Shown here: positions 9,141 through 20,905 of the stretch, piece by piece
Layout: each line of letters starts with the position of its first letter
Numbering within the stretch: position 1 is the first letter of the stretch
Origin: Ypsolopha sequella
Taxonomy: Eukaryota > Arthropoda > Insecta > Lepidoptera > Ypsolophidae
Length of the DNA: 64,000 bases
Direction: 5' to 3'
NCBI GenBank assembly: GCA_934047225.1
Contig: OW203986.1
Span: 14,511,221 to 14,575,220, forward strand
Position numbers and translations under genes: made by a program
Notes under the pieces: model-generated
The model's input: the letters and a program-made list of their open reading frames with translations, nothing else
Databases searched by the model: none
Told to the model about the DNA's origin: nothing

Positions 9141-9829
9141 TTATTTTTTCATCTTTCCAAAATCAATAAAATAGCTCTTACATTTAGAGTTATCAGCTAT
9201 AAACTTCGTAATTTTGTATACAATACTTTCACTCATTCGTTTAATTTCATCGTCAGGGGTTTTACTAACATATTTTACTCGAACTTCAGCATGTTTCCAT
9301 TGTTCTTCATGTGGAATATCACGGATCTTATGTAAATCAAATAACTCAATTTTTATAAGATGCGTAGCATTGTCTTCTTCTGGTAATGCTATGTATTGTA
9401 TACCATTTTCTTTAGGTTTCCCAACATTCGAACTGATTCCTCTCTTGATCTTTATTGGCACCTTTTTATCGAAAAACGCATCGATATTAGTAACAGGCTT
9501 TTGATTAATCTTCCTTTTCTTAGCTCTAGACGCCATTTCCTCCTCAAAGTTGGCTAAAGGGTCCTGAGCATAATAATATGGGTTCTGTCTAACTGGATCA
9601 AACACTTCATCTTCTTGCACGTCATTGATATACAATTCCCTTGAATTCTGAAAACAAAACAAAAAAAATATATAAAACAACTAAAAACACAAAAATATGA
9701 AGAAAAGAAAATAAAGAACCTGAGGAATCAAACTTGGTTATGAATAAAACGTAAAAAAATAAATAAAGATTCGTTATTCTTACCTCCATTTGTTCGTTTT
9801 TTATAGACTGACAGGGATCAAAAACACCA
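9141..9829 (-). CDS. Unrecognised spliced gene (3' exons)
   Basis: The last exon is 9141-9647 (168 codons and TAA), preceded by a good acceptor (gttttgttttcag). The exon before it is 9784-9829, with a GTAAG donor after ATG-GAG and an acceptor 'ttattattatag'. Joining them keeps the frame. The short first part may extend further or start at the ATG at 9789. The protein is hydrophilic, with a K-K-R-K basic patch after an acidic N-terminus and a C-terminus ending F-G-K-M-K-K. I recognise no family. A spliceosomal intron suggests either a host gene or an element gene with an intron. A diverged echo of its 3' end lies near 10068-10120. Confidence 0.55.
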
Positions 9830-9879
9830 CTATAATAATAATAAAATAAGTCTTCTTTTATAAATAACAAAGTAAGTTC

Positions 9880-12110
9880 GAAAACTAGAACGAGACTGAT
9901 AAGTCGTCAGAGATCTTTATTGCTTATAAAGACAATTTACATCGTTAATAAATGATATAGATAAACAAGTATCCTAATAATAAATGACATGCACATAAAC
10001 CATTACTAAGTGAATAATAACTTTGGAATGATTATAACAAAACTTTCATGTTACTTATTTCATTATCAACAGAAAAGTAATGAGATGAAACAATTGTGTT
10101 TTCATCTTTCCAAAAATCATTTTACCTGAAATCTAGCTACTATCAGTTTTACTATGTCTACACCTCAGAACAATTTTATTACATCAATGGTCTATACTAA
10201 TTTAGTAAACCTAAAAGTGACCTGAGCATTGTTTTAGACGTTACTTCTGCATATATGATTGACGTCAGTCACTGGACCAAAGTAAATCAACTTTTATATC
10301 ATGTAGTAACATTCATCTGGAGATATCTTCAAAACAAACCATACAATACTTGAATCATTTTAAACATATAATAAAATAATAACTTTGGCGTTTGTATGGA
10401 GAATTTGAAGAAAACTTGATATTCAGTACGTACCTACTAACATTTTTTTAGGAATGAGAGGTAAATCCACATTTTATAAAATTTCATGTTTAGAATGAGA
10501 CATAAATAATGATCCCATTAATAAATTACATGCACATTAACCAGTATTAAGTGAATAGTCAATTAACTTGAGTTTTATTTTGGCAAATGTTGACACATCT
10601 CATTAACTAATTACTCAGTGGTCCAGAACCGGCGAAAACACACTACTGACATGTTTAAAACTTTTGAAAAAGAACTCAAACAAGAAAATTAATTACTTTC
10701 GCGATGCTTTCGCGCCTACTAGTAGACTGCCTTTTTTTTTTTCACGCACGCAAGCGCGTTAAATCTTGCTGGCCAGTTTGATTTTTAAATCGATTTCATC
10801 TAACATACGATGTGGAAACAAATAGTTCTATATTTAAAATAAAATCTTTATAAAATAAATTGTCTAGATTCCGATTCGAGTAATTAATCGATACCGAGAA
10901 AAAAAATATTAACTTTTTAAAAATATTCTTCGTGCAGTATGAGTATGACAGTTCTTTTTTCAAATTCCAAAACCTATGCTGTAATGATAGTCATACACCC
11001 CGGCATTCAGGGGTGTAAGGGTGTACTTACAGAGCAAGAGATATGTAAAGTGATTTAAATTTGGAACGTCAAATTCGTGTGGAAACTCGTGGAAAACAAA
11101 TGCCCATATGGGATTGTAAAGAGGTTTGTTCGAAAATCGAACTGGCCATCATAAGCAGAATTCAACAAAAAGAAAAAAGCGTTTACAAAGAATGTGAAAC
11201 AAAAGACGGTGTTTGGTGCTGTGATTGTCAGTGAATTTTATTGAATTATTAATGTTGATAAAAAATGTCGAGCTTTTTATTGTCTCGCAGAAGGTGTGAA
11301 AAGTAGAGTATGCTCCTCTGGAATAAAGCCTGTCTTTATCTTGGGCAGCTTGAACCCCTCGCTTTACTCAGGACTATATATAAGTCCCTCGTTACGCTCA
11401 TGGTTCAATATGCCGCCCGTGACGTAAAACACTGCTTTATTCCCTTAGTGCATAATCTACTATTTTCTCCGATAGCAAAGGTAATAAGATCCTTAAGAGG
11501 CCACTTTACGCCTGGATTTTTCTCAAGATTCATACAAAAGGTAAAAACCGAATGCGAAGTTAACAGCTTATTTTCTTCATTTTTTTTTCATAAGTGTTAT
11601 AGCGACATCTAACTACGACTATATATAGCCCAAAAAGCAACATTTTATGAAACACCATCATAATAGTCAGGATATCGTGAATATTGCCTCGTTTTTACGC
11701 AAAGTTTTTATCTATACTGGAAATAAAAAAAGAGAGAAATACAGACGTCGTTCATGTAAAGAAGACTAAGTTTATACCCTTTTCTATAAATAAACAGTTA
11801 CCGTTTCATGGAAAACAGTTTTTACCCGAAACCATTTCACAAATTCGGCGCTTTCTGAATATTTCGTCACCACACCTTTTGATGAGAGATGGGTCGGAGT
11901 GCGGTGTAGTGGGGGGGGGGGACATACTTATATAAAAATGTACTAATGATTACGTTTTATGAAGTAACAGAAAGTGACAAAACCACAAAAAAAAAAACCG
12001 AAAAAGGAAATTATATGTAAATTATTAGCCGATCACGTGTCGATTCGAGGTTCGCACAGCTGAATGGTGACTTCAATGCTATAAATACGTCTGACGACAC
12101 TTGCATTATC
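9880..12110. other. No gene seen; AT-rich with dispersed duplications
   Basis: I see no convincing coding exon. Two short stretches resemble each other (9985-10015 and 10515-10550, both around 'atgcacat(a/t)aacca'). The stretch 10068-10120 resembles the 3' end of the ORF at 9141. The frames at 11310-11612 and 11684-11935 lack any recognisable protein and have no supporting splice context. Confidence 0.5.
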
Positions 12111-12115
12111 GTAAG

Positions 12116-12400
12116 ACCCTTAAGAGCGGTATCGCAGCCGGATTGTGAAAAACCCGCCTTTTTCTAATTAATCGAAACAGAACACTTAAATTCAAAATTC
12201 ACTTTATAGTTATTCAACAAAACCTTATTACCTATCTATGTATTGTGCATGTTGCTATCGTAAAGTTTCCATTGGTTTCCGTAAATTAGAATTTAAAAAA
12301 AATTAAATTGAAAAAATTTGGAAATTCTAATTTACAGAAACCAATGGAAACTTTGCAAATGTAGTATACACAATACTGTAACATATAGCTCGGCAATATG
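12116..12400. mobile_element. 'aagagcgg' fold-back family, terminal fragment
   Basis: 'taagagcggtatcgcagccg' followed by 'aaaaacccgcctttttc' matches, in inverse, 17390-17514 and both ends of 41098-41668. Inside it lies a smaller inverted pair ('ctttccattggtttcc' against 'accaatggaaactttg'). This is a non-autonomous DNA element with long terminal inverted repeats. Confidence 0.7.
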
Positions 12401-12770
12401 TTAGGTTTAGGTAAGGCTAGGTTTTATAGGTAGGTTAAAGAACTATTTGTTCGTGTTTAGTTGGCAATCGATAACCTTTATGGATCGACATACGTCGCAT
12501 TGACTGATTTATTTCGTGTTTTCCATGGCTGTTTTCCAAAAATAAATACAGATCCAGTATAAAAGATCTTTCAGACAAAACACGAGCAAGATTCCTTAGA
12601 GAGTCCCATCGATGTGAAGGTGGCTCTCTATAAAGAAGATTATTCCTTAAAGAGTCCTATCGGTGCGAAGGTGGTTCTCCATCTATAAATATTCCTTCTA
12701 GAATTTTGAAGAAATACGACAACGGAGTGCTCTACGAGATTTAGAGCTCCCCTCCCTTAAGGCTTGGCCC
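12400..12770. repeat. Dispersed repeat, partner of 24316-24640
   Basis: 'tatgttaggtttaggtaa' through 'cagtataaaagatctttcag' and 'attccttctaga' recur at 24316-24640 with moderate divergence. A TATA-like 'gtataaaag' lies inside, so it could be a solo LTR or the interior of the neighbouring fold-back family, which abuts it here. Confidence 0.7.
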
Positions 12771-13117
12771 AGGCCGCTGAGAAAATGAGATTTCCCCCGC
12801 GCTTCCCCGCAAATGAATTTTAGTGCCACAAATCGGCACTAGAGGCGCTTGTGTGCGAAATGATGCATAGCTATTGCAAAAGATAAATTGAAACAGAAAA
12901 TTGGGTAATAGGTACTAAAGTATTAAACATTTGTGGACATCAAGTATTTATTTCATTAAATGTTAAAAGGATTTATTTAGAACAAAACGGTAGTTAAAAA
13001 ATACATTTCGAGGATATAAGTTAAACTTAAAACTTTGGACCATAGTCACATTTGTTTACATAATAATACATACATTTTTAGGATTTCCCTAATTAACTGC
13101 TACATTAGTACCTACTA

Positions 13118-13265
13118 TATTTTTTAGACGTGGGCGCCGACTCGAATCTGCCGGTGGCGACTGTGCGCCGATCAAATTTGGTTGGCGTAGCCGCGCCGCA
13201 CCTCGGCGTTGTGTAAATGTTACACAAAATGTATACGTTTATTATTAGAGTGCAAAGTAACATGA
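13118..13265. repeat. GC-rich dispersed repeat fragment
   Basis: The stretch 'gggcgccgactcgaatctg' to 'gcgccgcacctcggcg' is sharply GC-rich against an AT-rich background and directly abuts the next dispersed repeat. It contains no coding potential that I can see. Confidence 0.4.
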
Positions 13266-13656
13266 AAAAAAACCAGCCAAGTGCGATTCAGACTCGCGTA
13301 CCTAGGGTTATGTATTGTGGATGATAAATATAATTTTGTTATTTTTTTTTCGTGAATTCCTCAACCGCTATATTTTTCCTGTAATCTTTACGTAAACTCA
13401 TATTACCATGATTTAGGCTAATATTTTTTATTTTTCTCACTTTTGTTTGTGAAATATTTTGAACAATATCATATTTTTCATATTTTTTTTACACCGTGAT
13501 ATGTGAGCAAATTAACGCTATTTTTGTGCCAAATTTCATGTCTTTATCTTAAACGGTGCTAAAGTTATGAGGCTGTGACATACGGATGGACGGACGGACA
13601 ACTGAATCTCACCATAAAAGTTCCTTTTGTACCTTTTAGGCACGGAACCCTAAAAA
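13265..13656 (-). mobile_element. Lepidopteran dispersed repeat ('agggttccgta' family)
   Basis: It begins 'aaaccagccaagtgcgattc' and ends 'ggcacggaaccctaaaaa', with 'gacggacggaca' inside. The same family occurs at 14528-14812, 31829-32628, 34308-34613 and in fragments at 40440-40600, 52400-52520, 54230-54420 and 56790-57160. The class is uncertain; it is non-coding and very common in moth and butterfly sequence as I recall it. Confidence 0.7.
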
Positions 13657-13955
13657 TCAATCAGAAACAAAATTCTTTGAAAAAAGTTCGCTTCGAGCGC
13701 CTGAGATTTTGTTTTTACTATGTACTCTAATAATATTGTGAGTTTCTAAAGCGAAGGATTTTGCTATAAATAATATAATCCTATGTATACGATTTGTGAA
13801 TATTGTATTAACTTAAAGGTTTAATTTTACGAACAGTATAAATAAAAAGAAAATATCGTTTATTTTTTACAAGTTTAATTTTACTAACACTGTAATCGTT
13901 TATTTTTTTATTTAAAACATACGTCTGCTGAAATGTAAGAATAGAACTGATTTCT

Positions 13956-14995
13956 TTAGAATTCTTTTTCTTTTTTTGTGTCGTTTTCACAGAGGTCAAT
14001 AGTTTCTATGTGCAACGGGTTGTTCTCCCCAGACCATATACTGAAAACGCAACTTTTACTTTGCGCTATAAGTAACTGGCCCTGAACCTGAAAAATTAAA
14101 CATGAAGAAATAGAAAAGAAACCTGTTAAATAGTAACTAGATCTAGATTCAAAAATTAAATTACACATTTGATAAAATCAGTCGTGATTCTTGCTAATTA
14201 CCAGTGCATCGTCTTTCTTTTTGAAAAATGGTAATTTATTTAAGACATCTACGTCGTTCAAATTCTGTTTGTAAACTGACTAAAGGCACTTAATTTCCAC
14301 GACTTTATCATTTCCAATGAGTCCATACGGTGTTGCTCCAAGGTAGGGAGTTTGAGCATGAACGAATAATCCGCAGTTCTGTATAGCAACCCCAAGTTGA
14401 ATTGACAGCTGATTGAGTGCATTAGCTTCATTCGCAACGCCGTGTCTTAACACGCTTATTGCTTTTACATTGCTGAGGTATTGCTTATAGAGAAGTGTTT
14501 GCACTAACGTTGGCCTTGATGTTTCTCTTTTTAGGGTTCCGTACCCAAAGGGTAACCAACGGGACCCTATTACTAAGACTCCACTGTCCGTCTGTCACCA
14601 GGATGTATCTCATGAACCGTGATAGTTAGACAGTTGAAATTTTCACAGATGATTTATTTTTGTTGCCGCTATAACAACAAATACTAAAAAACAGAATAAA
14701 ATAAATATTTAAGGGGGCTCCGATACAACAGATATGTTGTTTTGCCGTTTTTATAGATAATGGTACGGAACCCTTCGTGCGCAAGTCCGACTCGCACTTG
14801 GCCGGTTTTTTAATTATTTTCTCATAATTAGACGCCGTTAGTAGTTGCCACCGCAACTCCAACCAATCACTGCAATCCCTTTGAAGAATAGTTTCCTTTT
14901 CGATTCTTAACCTTTGCTTTTGAGTTTTCTCTAAGTTGCTCAGGAACCTGTTTATACGAAGTTCTAGTCCCTCGGGATCAATGACCGTAGTTGGC
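13956..14995 (-). pseudogene. YqaJ-type viral recombinase/exonuclease, interrupted
   Basis: Three blocks on the minus strand match the YqaJ (lambda-exonuclease-like, PD-(D/E)XK) domain. The block 14813-14995 holds Q-R-D-C-S-D-W and L-L-T-A-S-N-Y. The block 14280-14527 holds C-G-L-F-V-H, P-Y-L-G-A-T-P-Y-G-L-I-G and the catalytic V-V-E-I-K-C. The block 13956-14087 holds V-Q-G-Q-L and F-S-I-W after a clean acceptor. Between the first two blocks a dispersed repeat has inserted in an A-run. Stops also follow E-I-K-C-L, although these could lie in an intron. Such genes are common in mobile or virus-derived DNA of arthropods, and this copy is probably dead. Confidence 0.75.
14528..14812 (+). mobile_element. 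Dispersed repeat inserted in the YqaJ gene
   Basis: It runs from 'tttttagggttccgtaccc' to 'cgcacttggccggttttt'. The flanking YqaJ codons resume directly on either side, in an A/T run, so the insertion interrupts the reading frame after the T-A-S-N-Y block. It is the same family as 34308-34613, in the opposite orientation. Confidence 0.8.
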
Positions 14996-14999
14996 ATGC

Positions 15000-17900
15000 T
15001 TGACCGTAACTCTTATCTGTGGATAAGGATTTGCTTGTGAGTATGGGTTTGAATAATACCTTTGGTAGGAGGCGTTGACGTTTTTTGTAACAAAACACGA
15101 GTTTGGTACTGTAAACCAGATATTTTTATATTTATGGTAGATTTTCAATAAATAATAGTTATTTTTAAATACAATATTAAGTAGGTAACAAGTAAAAGAC
15201 CAGAACCTACCCTTAAACACTAAAGGACGTCCGCATGAATTTGGGATACTAACAGCCGGTTTACCCGTAGAAACGCATTTTTAATAATATAAAGAATTGA
15301 AGGTGTTTTTCTCTAAATCATTAAATTTCAAACAGAGACCAAAAGTTTTTAAAAATTTTGTTTATACCTTTCTTCATCCACATCCATGGAAATGGAGGGT
15401 ATTATATTTTTATTTTGCAATGTGGTATAATTGGGACTTTAATTCAAATAAAACATTATTTATGTAACCTAGATTTTTGGTCACTGACAAGTCGAACATT
15501 TATATTATGATGACATTTTTTTATGATTAATCGAGGTCCGTGTAGTTAGTTCTCAATGTTGCATTTATCGTTTCCTCTGTTTCATTAATTTACTAGGCAA
15601 CATGATATTTTAATTGAATACCGTTTTCTTCCGTATTATTTTACCGAGCGACCAACCGTCACGCGGTGGCGGATCCAGAGCTTGCGGTGTCGGCGTGGCG
15701 ACGCCGCCAATACGCAATTCCTAGCTAATAGTGGAAACCGGGCAGGCCGTGCGCCACTGCTGAGTGTCACTGTCCACACTCGGTACACAACATGGTGTCC
15801 CCATCTTTGATAGTACTTTATACATTTTAGCTCAATTAGCAGAGAGAGACGAAAGAAAGTTATAGACAGACACTAAGACGGTAAGATAGGTGGTGAGTCC
15901 TGTTATTGCCGTACCTACTCTGGGTACAAATACATGCTCTGCGTTATTTTTCTTTTAGATCATGTTATTTTAGAACTTAGAACTTTGTTTGAAAGTTAAA
16001 TAAATGAAAAATCTATAATACTTTCCATTTTTCTGACGCTAAAGTTCTTATTACATTGCAATAAATATGACAGCGCCATAATTCACGGGACAACTGATAG
16101 GACTCGCTCGAGATACGAGCGTAACCTGAATGAACTCTTATTACAGTTACAGTAAGTAAGTGTTAGATTTACGCAGTAAGTCTGGTGCCATACACCTGTG
16201 TCGGCTTGGTTTGAGCTCAAAGGAAGCGCCCGGCGGCGGCGCTAGGTTTACCTACCTAGTTTCATTCACATCATCTGATTCATCTTTTTGTTCATTATCT
16301 TTTCTAGATCTGAAAGAAAAAATATTCACATTACTAGTTGATATACGTCATATGTATCTCTAAGTACATAATTGACGATATTAAAGTTGAAGAAAAAAAA
16401 TTATACACCGCGTCAAAATAATGTACTGGTGCAGTTTTGTTTGTAAAGAAACAAAAGTAATAAATAAAATCAATATAATATATCGTCACGAAACGAATTG
16501 AAACGAATGCTCGAGGGGGTGTCAAGAGGTTTTCCGAGTTTGAACTGTGAAATGTAAGTCATACTCTACACGCTCTGTAAACCCACGTTTCACCGACGAT
16601 TATTACGTCCCAACGTGATGGGTGGTGGTTACGGTAAGCCCTATTGCCGAACCTACTTTGGGTACAAATACATGCTTTTTAGGGCACCTATAATAATAAA
16701 AAAGTAAATTGAATATTACTCTTACCTTAAAATATCCAACATTCTTTTTTGTCTCTCTCTATATGAAAATTTACTTCGATCTCCTTTAAATTTTATTTTG
16801 TCCCATTTTATATTTTAAAAATGTTTATGGTTTTATAGCGCAGAGCGAAAACTGGCACAGGTCCGACCTCCAGAGCGCCTCAGCGCGAACTGGTCGCAGG
16901 CGACAAACAGCGATCAGAGCGTTGCGGGAAGAAATTATATGTATTATTTCATATTTATTTCAAATGTTAATTGTGATCAAAAAGCGTTCAATAAGTAACT
17001 TAAGTAATGTATGTAGAAAATTCTCGCATATTTTGAGATGTATAGCTTTAAAAATACATATCATTAGCTCGATGTTAAGATTTTTTTAGCGCTAACTTTG
17101 CGATTTTTTTCTATCGAGCGAAGTTAATTAAATTACGTTTTCAGAACGACAAGTTACTTAAGTATATCCTCGTTTCTAATATATATTTTTTTTGGATTTT
17201 TAATAACGTAATTACTAACGGTATGAATTAAACAAAATGTTCATTTTATAATTGAGGGGCCTTAATGTATACATGATAATTAGGGTGCATCAAATGAAAA
17301 AAAGAAAATATACAAGAAGTTAAAGTTAAAACAAAGTGGTGTAATTCAACAGAATCCCTACGAGATCCCGAGAAGGCTGTGTGCATATTACAATACATAG
17401 GTAATAAGGTTTTCTAGAATAACTATTGAGTGAATTTTGAATTTAAGTGTTCTGTATCGATTAATTAGAAAAAGGCGGGTATTTCACAACCCGGCTGCGA
17501 AACCGCTCTTAACGCTGCGTTTATGTTGAATAATGATAACGAAGATGACTTTTGTTGCAAACTTGTGTAGGTATGAAAAATATTGATTAATTGAGAAGAA
17601 GTGGAAGAAAACAAGATAATTAAGTATGCAACAGTCGTAAATATCTCTATGCATAAGTATAATGATCGTATGTTTATAAATCCGTATGCTATTGGTAGAG
17701 TTCTGACATCATGTTTCAAAATAAGGAAAATTGAATGCGTGATGAACGTAAGTTAAGTGCAAAACTTGATTCTCTTTAAAAATAGTGTTTAAGAGGCCAT
17801 GCGAATTTTATTTTTGTCACTGTCACTCCAAGCGAAAACACGCCCAGTGCGAGAGGGGCGGATTCAGGGCGAAAGCGAAAAATGTTAGTTTTATAATTTT

Positions 17901-18770
17901 TATAAAAAAACTAAAATAGCTAGCAAAATTTCAAATATCAAATCTCTAGATATTGTTGAAACACACCTGTATTATGGTTCCTATTCGTCAAACGAGGAGA
18001 AAAAGTGTGTTTGAGGACCTCATTTCAACAATTATTTCTATCGAGGAAAATTTATCCAAACATGTTTTCCAATTTCAAAACCCTAGATTATATAGTCAAA
18101 ATGCATATACCAGATACTGATTATAATTGATTAAATTAAAGAAACACCCGTATTTTTTTCGCATATCGCCTTAAAGTTATTCATCGACATTATTATTTGT
18201 TGTACCTTTCTGATTTAAATGACTTCTTCTTCTGCATAGTGCTTTGATTTGATCGCTAATTGAGTATAACCATTAAAATGATAAGAAACAGAACATTGCG
18301 TTGCATTGATAAACATTACATGTAAATATAATAGCTCTTGAGTCATTTGCTATATTTGTTCCCTCTTATGTAGCTTACAGTTCTATAGCTACCTGAAATG
18401 TGGTCTTGTTAAAAGTGTAATAACCTCTTATCGATCTAGGCTAATAAAGCATTAAGTCTACAAAAGATTGCTATAGAGCTTGAGAATTCAGCCTATATCC
18501 TCTTGTTAATAATGCATTTTGAGCAGAACTGATAACGTTTCATAAAGTATGTATAAATAAGTTTCATAAATTTATTTCATGTACTTTTCTTCTTGAATAG
18601 TTGGTCACGAATTCTCAATTACAAAGTAGGCACTCGGTTCTATTACTCGATTCGATAGTAGCATGGAAGGAACCTCTCTAAGTGAAATCAACTCAAGGCT
18701 AACGCCGATTGAACACGAGATATTTGATGTAACTTTAGAAAACTATTCAATATTGAATATCAAAAACCAC
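15000..18770. other. No firm gene; SINE pieces and fold-back fragments
   Basis: The minus-strand stretch 15000-15110 may hold an upstream exon of the YqaJ gene (a Q-R-Y-Y-S-N-P-Y-S-like open frame), but I cannot fix its borders. At 15745-15945 and 16487-16680 there are bodies of the tRNA-derived SINE family ('acgattattacgtccc', 'gggtacaaatacatgc'). GC-rich patches at 15640-15720 and 16835-16930 are repeat-like. The rest, 17520-18770, shows nothing I can name. Confidence 0.45.
17296..17514. mobile_element. 'aagagcgg' family, opposite terminal fragment
   Basis: The part 17390-17514 is the inverse of 12116-12250 ('acataggtaataaggtttt', then 'aaaaaggcgggtatttcaca' and 'gaaaccgctctta'). The part 17296-17390 matches 24655-24770 ('ccctacgagatcccg'). 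Together the copies suggest one long non-autonomous element with inverted ends of about 130 bp. Confidence 0.65.
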
Positions 18771-18774
18771 TTAC

Positions 18775-18944
18775 CACGAGTTCTTCAGGTCTTTGATCCC
18801 TGAGAAGTTGATGCTGTTGGACCTAGTCAACCTCTTCCCGAGAGTCCAGAATCTGAGCTTATTATGGTTGTCCTCCTCGTGGAACGGGTTCAGATGTTCC
18901 GGATAGTCGTAGATTGATACGGATTTTCTTGGTCCTGCCGCCAT
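18775..18944 (-). CDS. First coding exon of an unrecognised gene
   Basis: An ATG at 18944 opens 56 codons plus two bases that end at a strong donor (TG|GTAAGTGG at 18775). The peptide starts M-A-A-G-P-R-K-S-V-S and continues with acidic and basic stretches (H-E-E-D-N, L-G-K-R-L-T-R-S-N-S) that look like kinase target sites. Codon usage is balanced and GC is higher than in the surroundings. The upstream 18945-19190 is GC-rich, as a 5' leader or promoter would be. Later exons must lie to the left, but I could not find them; they may be beyond this window's repeats. I do not recognise the family. Confidence 0.65.
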
Positions 18945-19200
18945 GGTCATTATTGTGCACTTTTCCGGGAAAATTCACCAGGTTTTACATAATACACAGC
19001 GGTGGCACTACGGTCGCCCACTTCGTTCTTTATCAGTTATCACACTGTTTAGTTATCGCGGTCTGATAGCGCGTTGTATCGGTTTATCGCGGGAGATAGA
19101 CGGGAGTTTGTTTACGCGGCGATGTAGAGGAGAGAGTGGCGGCCGGCGTCGTGGCGCTCGCCGTCGCGGTCCGACGAAAACTGTACCATGATATTTAGCA
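18945..19200 (-). promoter_or_regulatory. GC-rich 5' leader/promoter region of the 18944 gene
   Basis: A GC-rich block with CpG-rich text ('gcggccggcgtcgtgg...') lies directly upstream of the ATG on the minus strand. The plus-strand frame 18943-19191 across it is a compositional shadow. No TATA box or initiator could be fixed. Confidence 0.35.
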
Positions 19201-20100
19201 CCCGATCACTGTACATATCACGCCCTGGCTGCGCCCACGTAGTTTATAGCATTCACGTTCTTATTACAAAGCTAACAAGAACTTTGTGGGGCTGTTGTTA
19301 GGACGTATCTTTACCAGCCGCGCCACGCCACCCGCACGTCTCTATCATAACTTTACAGCTCAAAGCGCTGACTGCAATTCGTCTGCAGCATCGCACCAGC
19401 AATTAGCTAATAGACCAGCGTGATGCTACTTCGTTGCACATCATCAATTTTGTAATGACTATCTATGACTACGCCATCAACCCGTTTACGGTTGTTTAGC
19501 AGTTATGTTAATGCTCAATCAGAATAAATAATGGATTTCGCAATAGGTATCACCTTGTTTAAGACGCGACACATGTTTTACCGTAAACGCTTGTACAAGC
19601 ATTTGCTCATGTTTGTTGATGACGTCATTGTCTCAGTATGACGGGGCCACCTCACCTGAAGAGGCGAAGGCCGAGTAAACCTTCTGTCATGCCTTGACTC
19701 TTTGATTAGTAGTTTGGTGTCAAGTTTCTGATTTGCGTAACTTAACCAATTTTCCTTTTCAATAGCTTGAAACAATTGCTCAATTTGCTCAGCTAGCTTC
19801 ATGATATTTTATTCATCTATTTTTGTGGCAAGCAAGTGGCACGCGAGGACTCCCGCGGTCAACGAAAATACCATTAACACACCTTGGTTCTATCGATCCA
19901 AGACTACCTCGCTTCGTAGTTTCTACGATACATTTATATCCATTAGGGTGACTTTTGCCTCGGAAGTGGTTTATACTGTAAACTTGTACACGCAGCAGAG
20001 TTGGCTAGCTGCCGATGGCCGGTCAGTAAACGCAAAACAACTGAGTCACCTTTTGCTTTTGTACCTTGCATTGTAATTTTATGTTTGCAGAACAAAGACC
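19200..20100. other. No gene supported
   Basis: The minus-strand frame 19578-19802 starts with a plausible K-L-A-E-Q-I-E-Q helix but has no family match that I recognise, no splice context and a low-complexity end. The rest shows no coding signal. Confidence 0.4.
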
Positions 20101-20116
20101 TACTTAATAAAACATT

Positions 20117-20226
20117 GGCTGAACTAATCTAATTAGTGCATATAGTATAACCTGGTTTATTCGTCCAAGAGCACAACCTCTTGAACTACAAAGGGTTGTA
20201 CTAGCACTAATTAGATTAGTTCTTTT
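20117..20226. mobile_element. Short fold-back element
   Basis: 'gaactaatctaattagtgc' at the left end is repeated inverted at the right end ('gcactaattagattagttc'), with further pairing inwards. Length is about 110 bp. It directly abuts the next fold-back. Confidence 0.7.
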
Positions 20227-20228
20227 CT

Positions 20229-20477
20229 GCGGTCAGAGACGTATTTTGGTTTTCTACGCCCCGGGCGAATACGATTGGGCCGCCCCCCTTAACCAACTGG
20301 CGAGGGAAAAAATGGGAGTGCGTACGGGTGAGCCGCCAAATACGTATTTTTTTAATGTGAGTTTGTTAAAATTGCTAAAGATTCTAAATTACGAAACTGA
20401 AGGGCCGCCCCTTGGGACAGGGCCGCCCCGGGCGATCGCCCGAATGACCCTATGGAGAATACGTCACTGTCTGCGGT
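20229..20477. mobile_element. GC-rich fold-back element
   Basis: The terminal pair is 'ctgcggtcagagacgtatt' and 'aatacgtcactgtctgcgg'. The interior also pairs imperfectly ('ccccgggcgaatacg' against 'cgatcgcccgaatga'). The plus-strand ORF across it has no protein resemblance. Confidence 0.6.
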
Positions 20478-20715
20478 AATTGTAGAGCAAGACTATCACT
20501 AGATATATTCTATTCTTCTAGAATCAGCATCTACTATAGGTAAGGTACTAGGAAAACAAATATCTGAAAATATTGTGATAAGTGATTGAAGGTCAGTGCA
20601 TGATTGTGACAATATGATTGCTCTCCCTTTATTGATTGTAATAAAGGCATGGCATAAATTGGCATCATTTTCATAGGTTTTCATCACATTACACTCGTGC
20701 AAGCGAAATAATATA

Positions 20716-20882
20716 CAAGGTGACATTCATTTATGTATCTAAATTCATACTGAAGACTCGGTAAGGCTCAGTAAGAAGGTTCGATACTGATCACTTACCA
20801 CACCTCCAGTATGCATTTGCATAAATTAACCACTTACCAAGCCTCCAGTATGAATTTGGCTGTATAAATAAATGTCACCTTA
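20716..20882. mobile_element. Fold-back MITE, 'aaggtgacattcattta' family, copy 1
   Basis: The ends are 'aaggtgacattcatttat' and 'ataaataaatgtcacctt'. Internal inverted motifs repeat ('attcatactgaagactcggtaag' against 'cttaccaagcctccagtatgaat'). Confidence 0.7.
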
Positions 20883-20905
20883 TATACATATACATATGTA
20901 TAATA

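Noticed and set aside
9051..9504. Two plus-strand ORFs (94 and 96 codons)
   Set aside because: They are antisense to the spliced minus-strand ORF at 9141-9829, which has splice signals and a more protein-like composition.
11310..11935. Two plus-strand ORFs of 100 and 83 codons
   Set aside because: There is no family resemblance, the sequence includes a long G-run, and no splice or promoter context supports them.
18943..19191. 82-codon plus-strand ORF
   Set aside because: It is a compositional shadow in the GC-rich leader of the minus-strand exon at 18775-18944.
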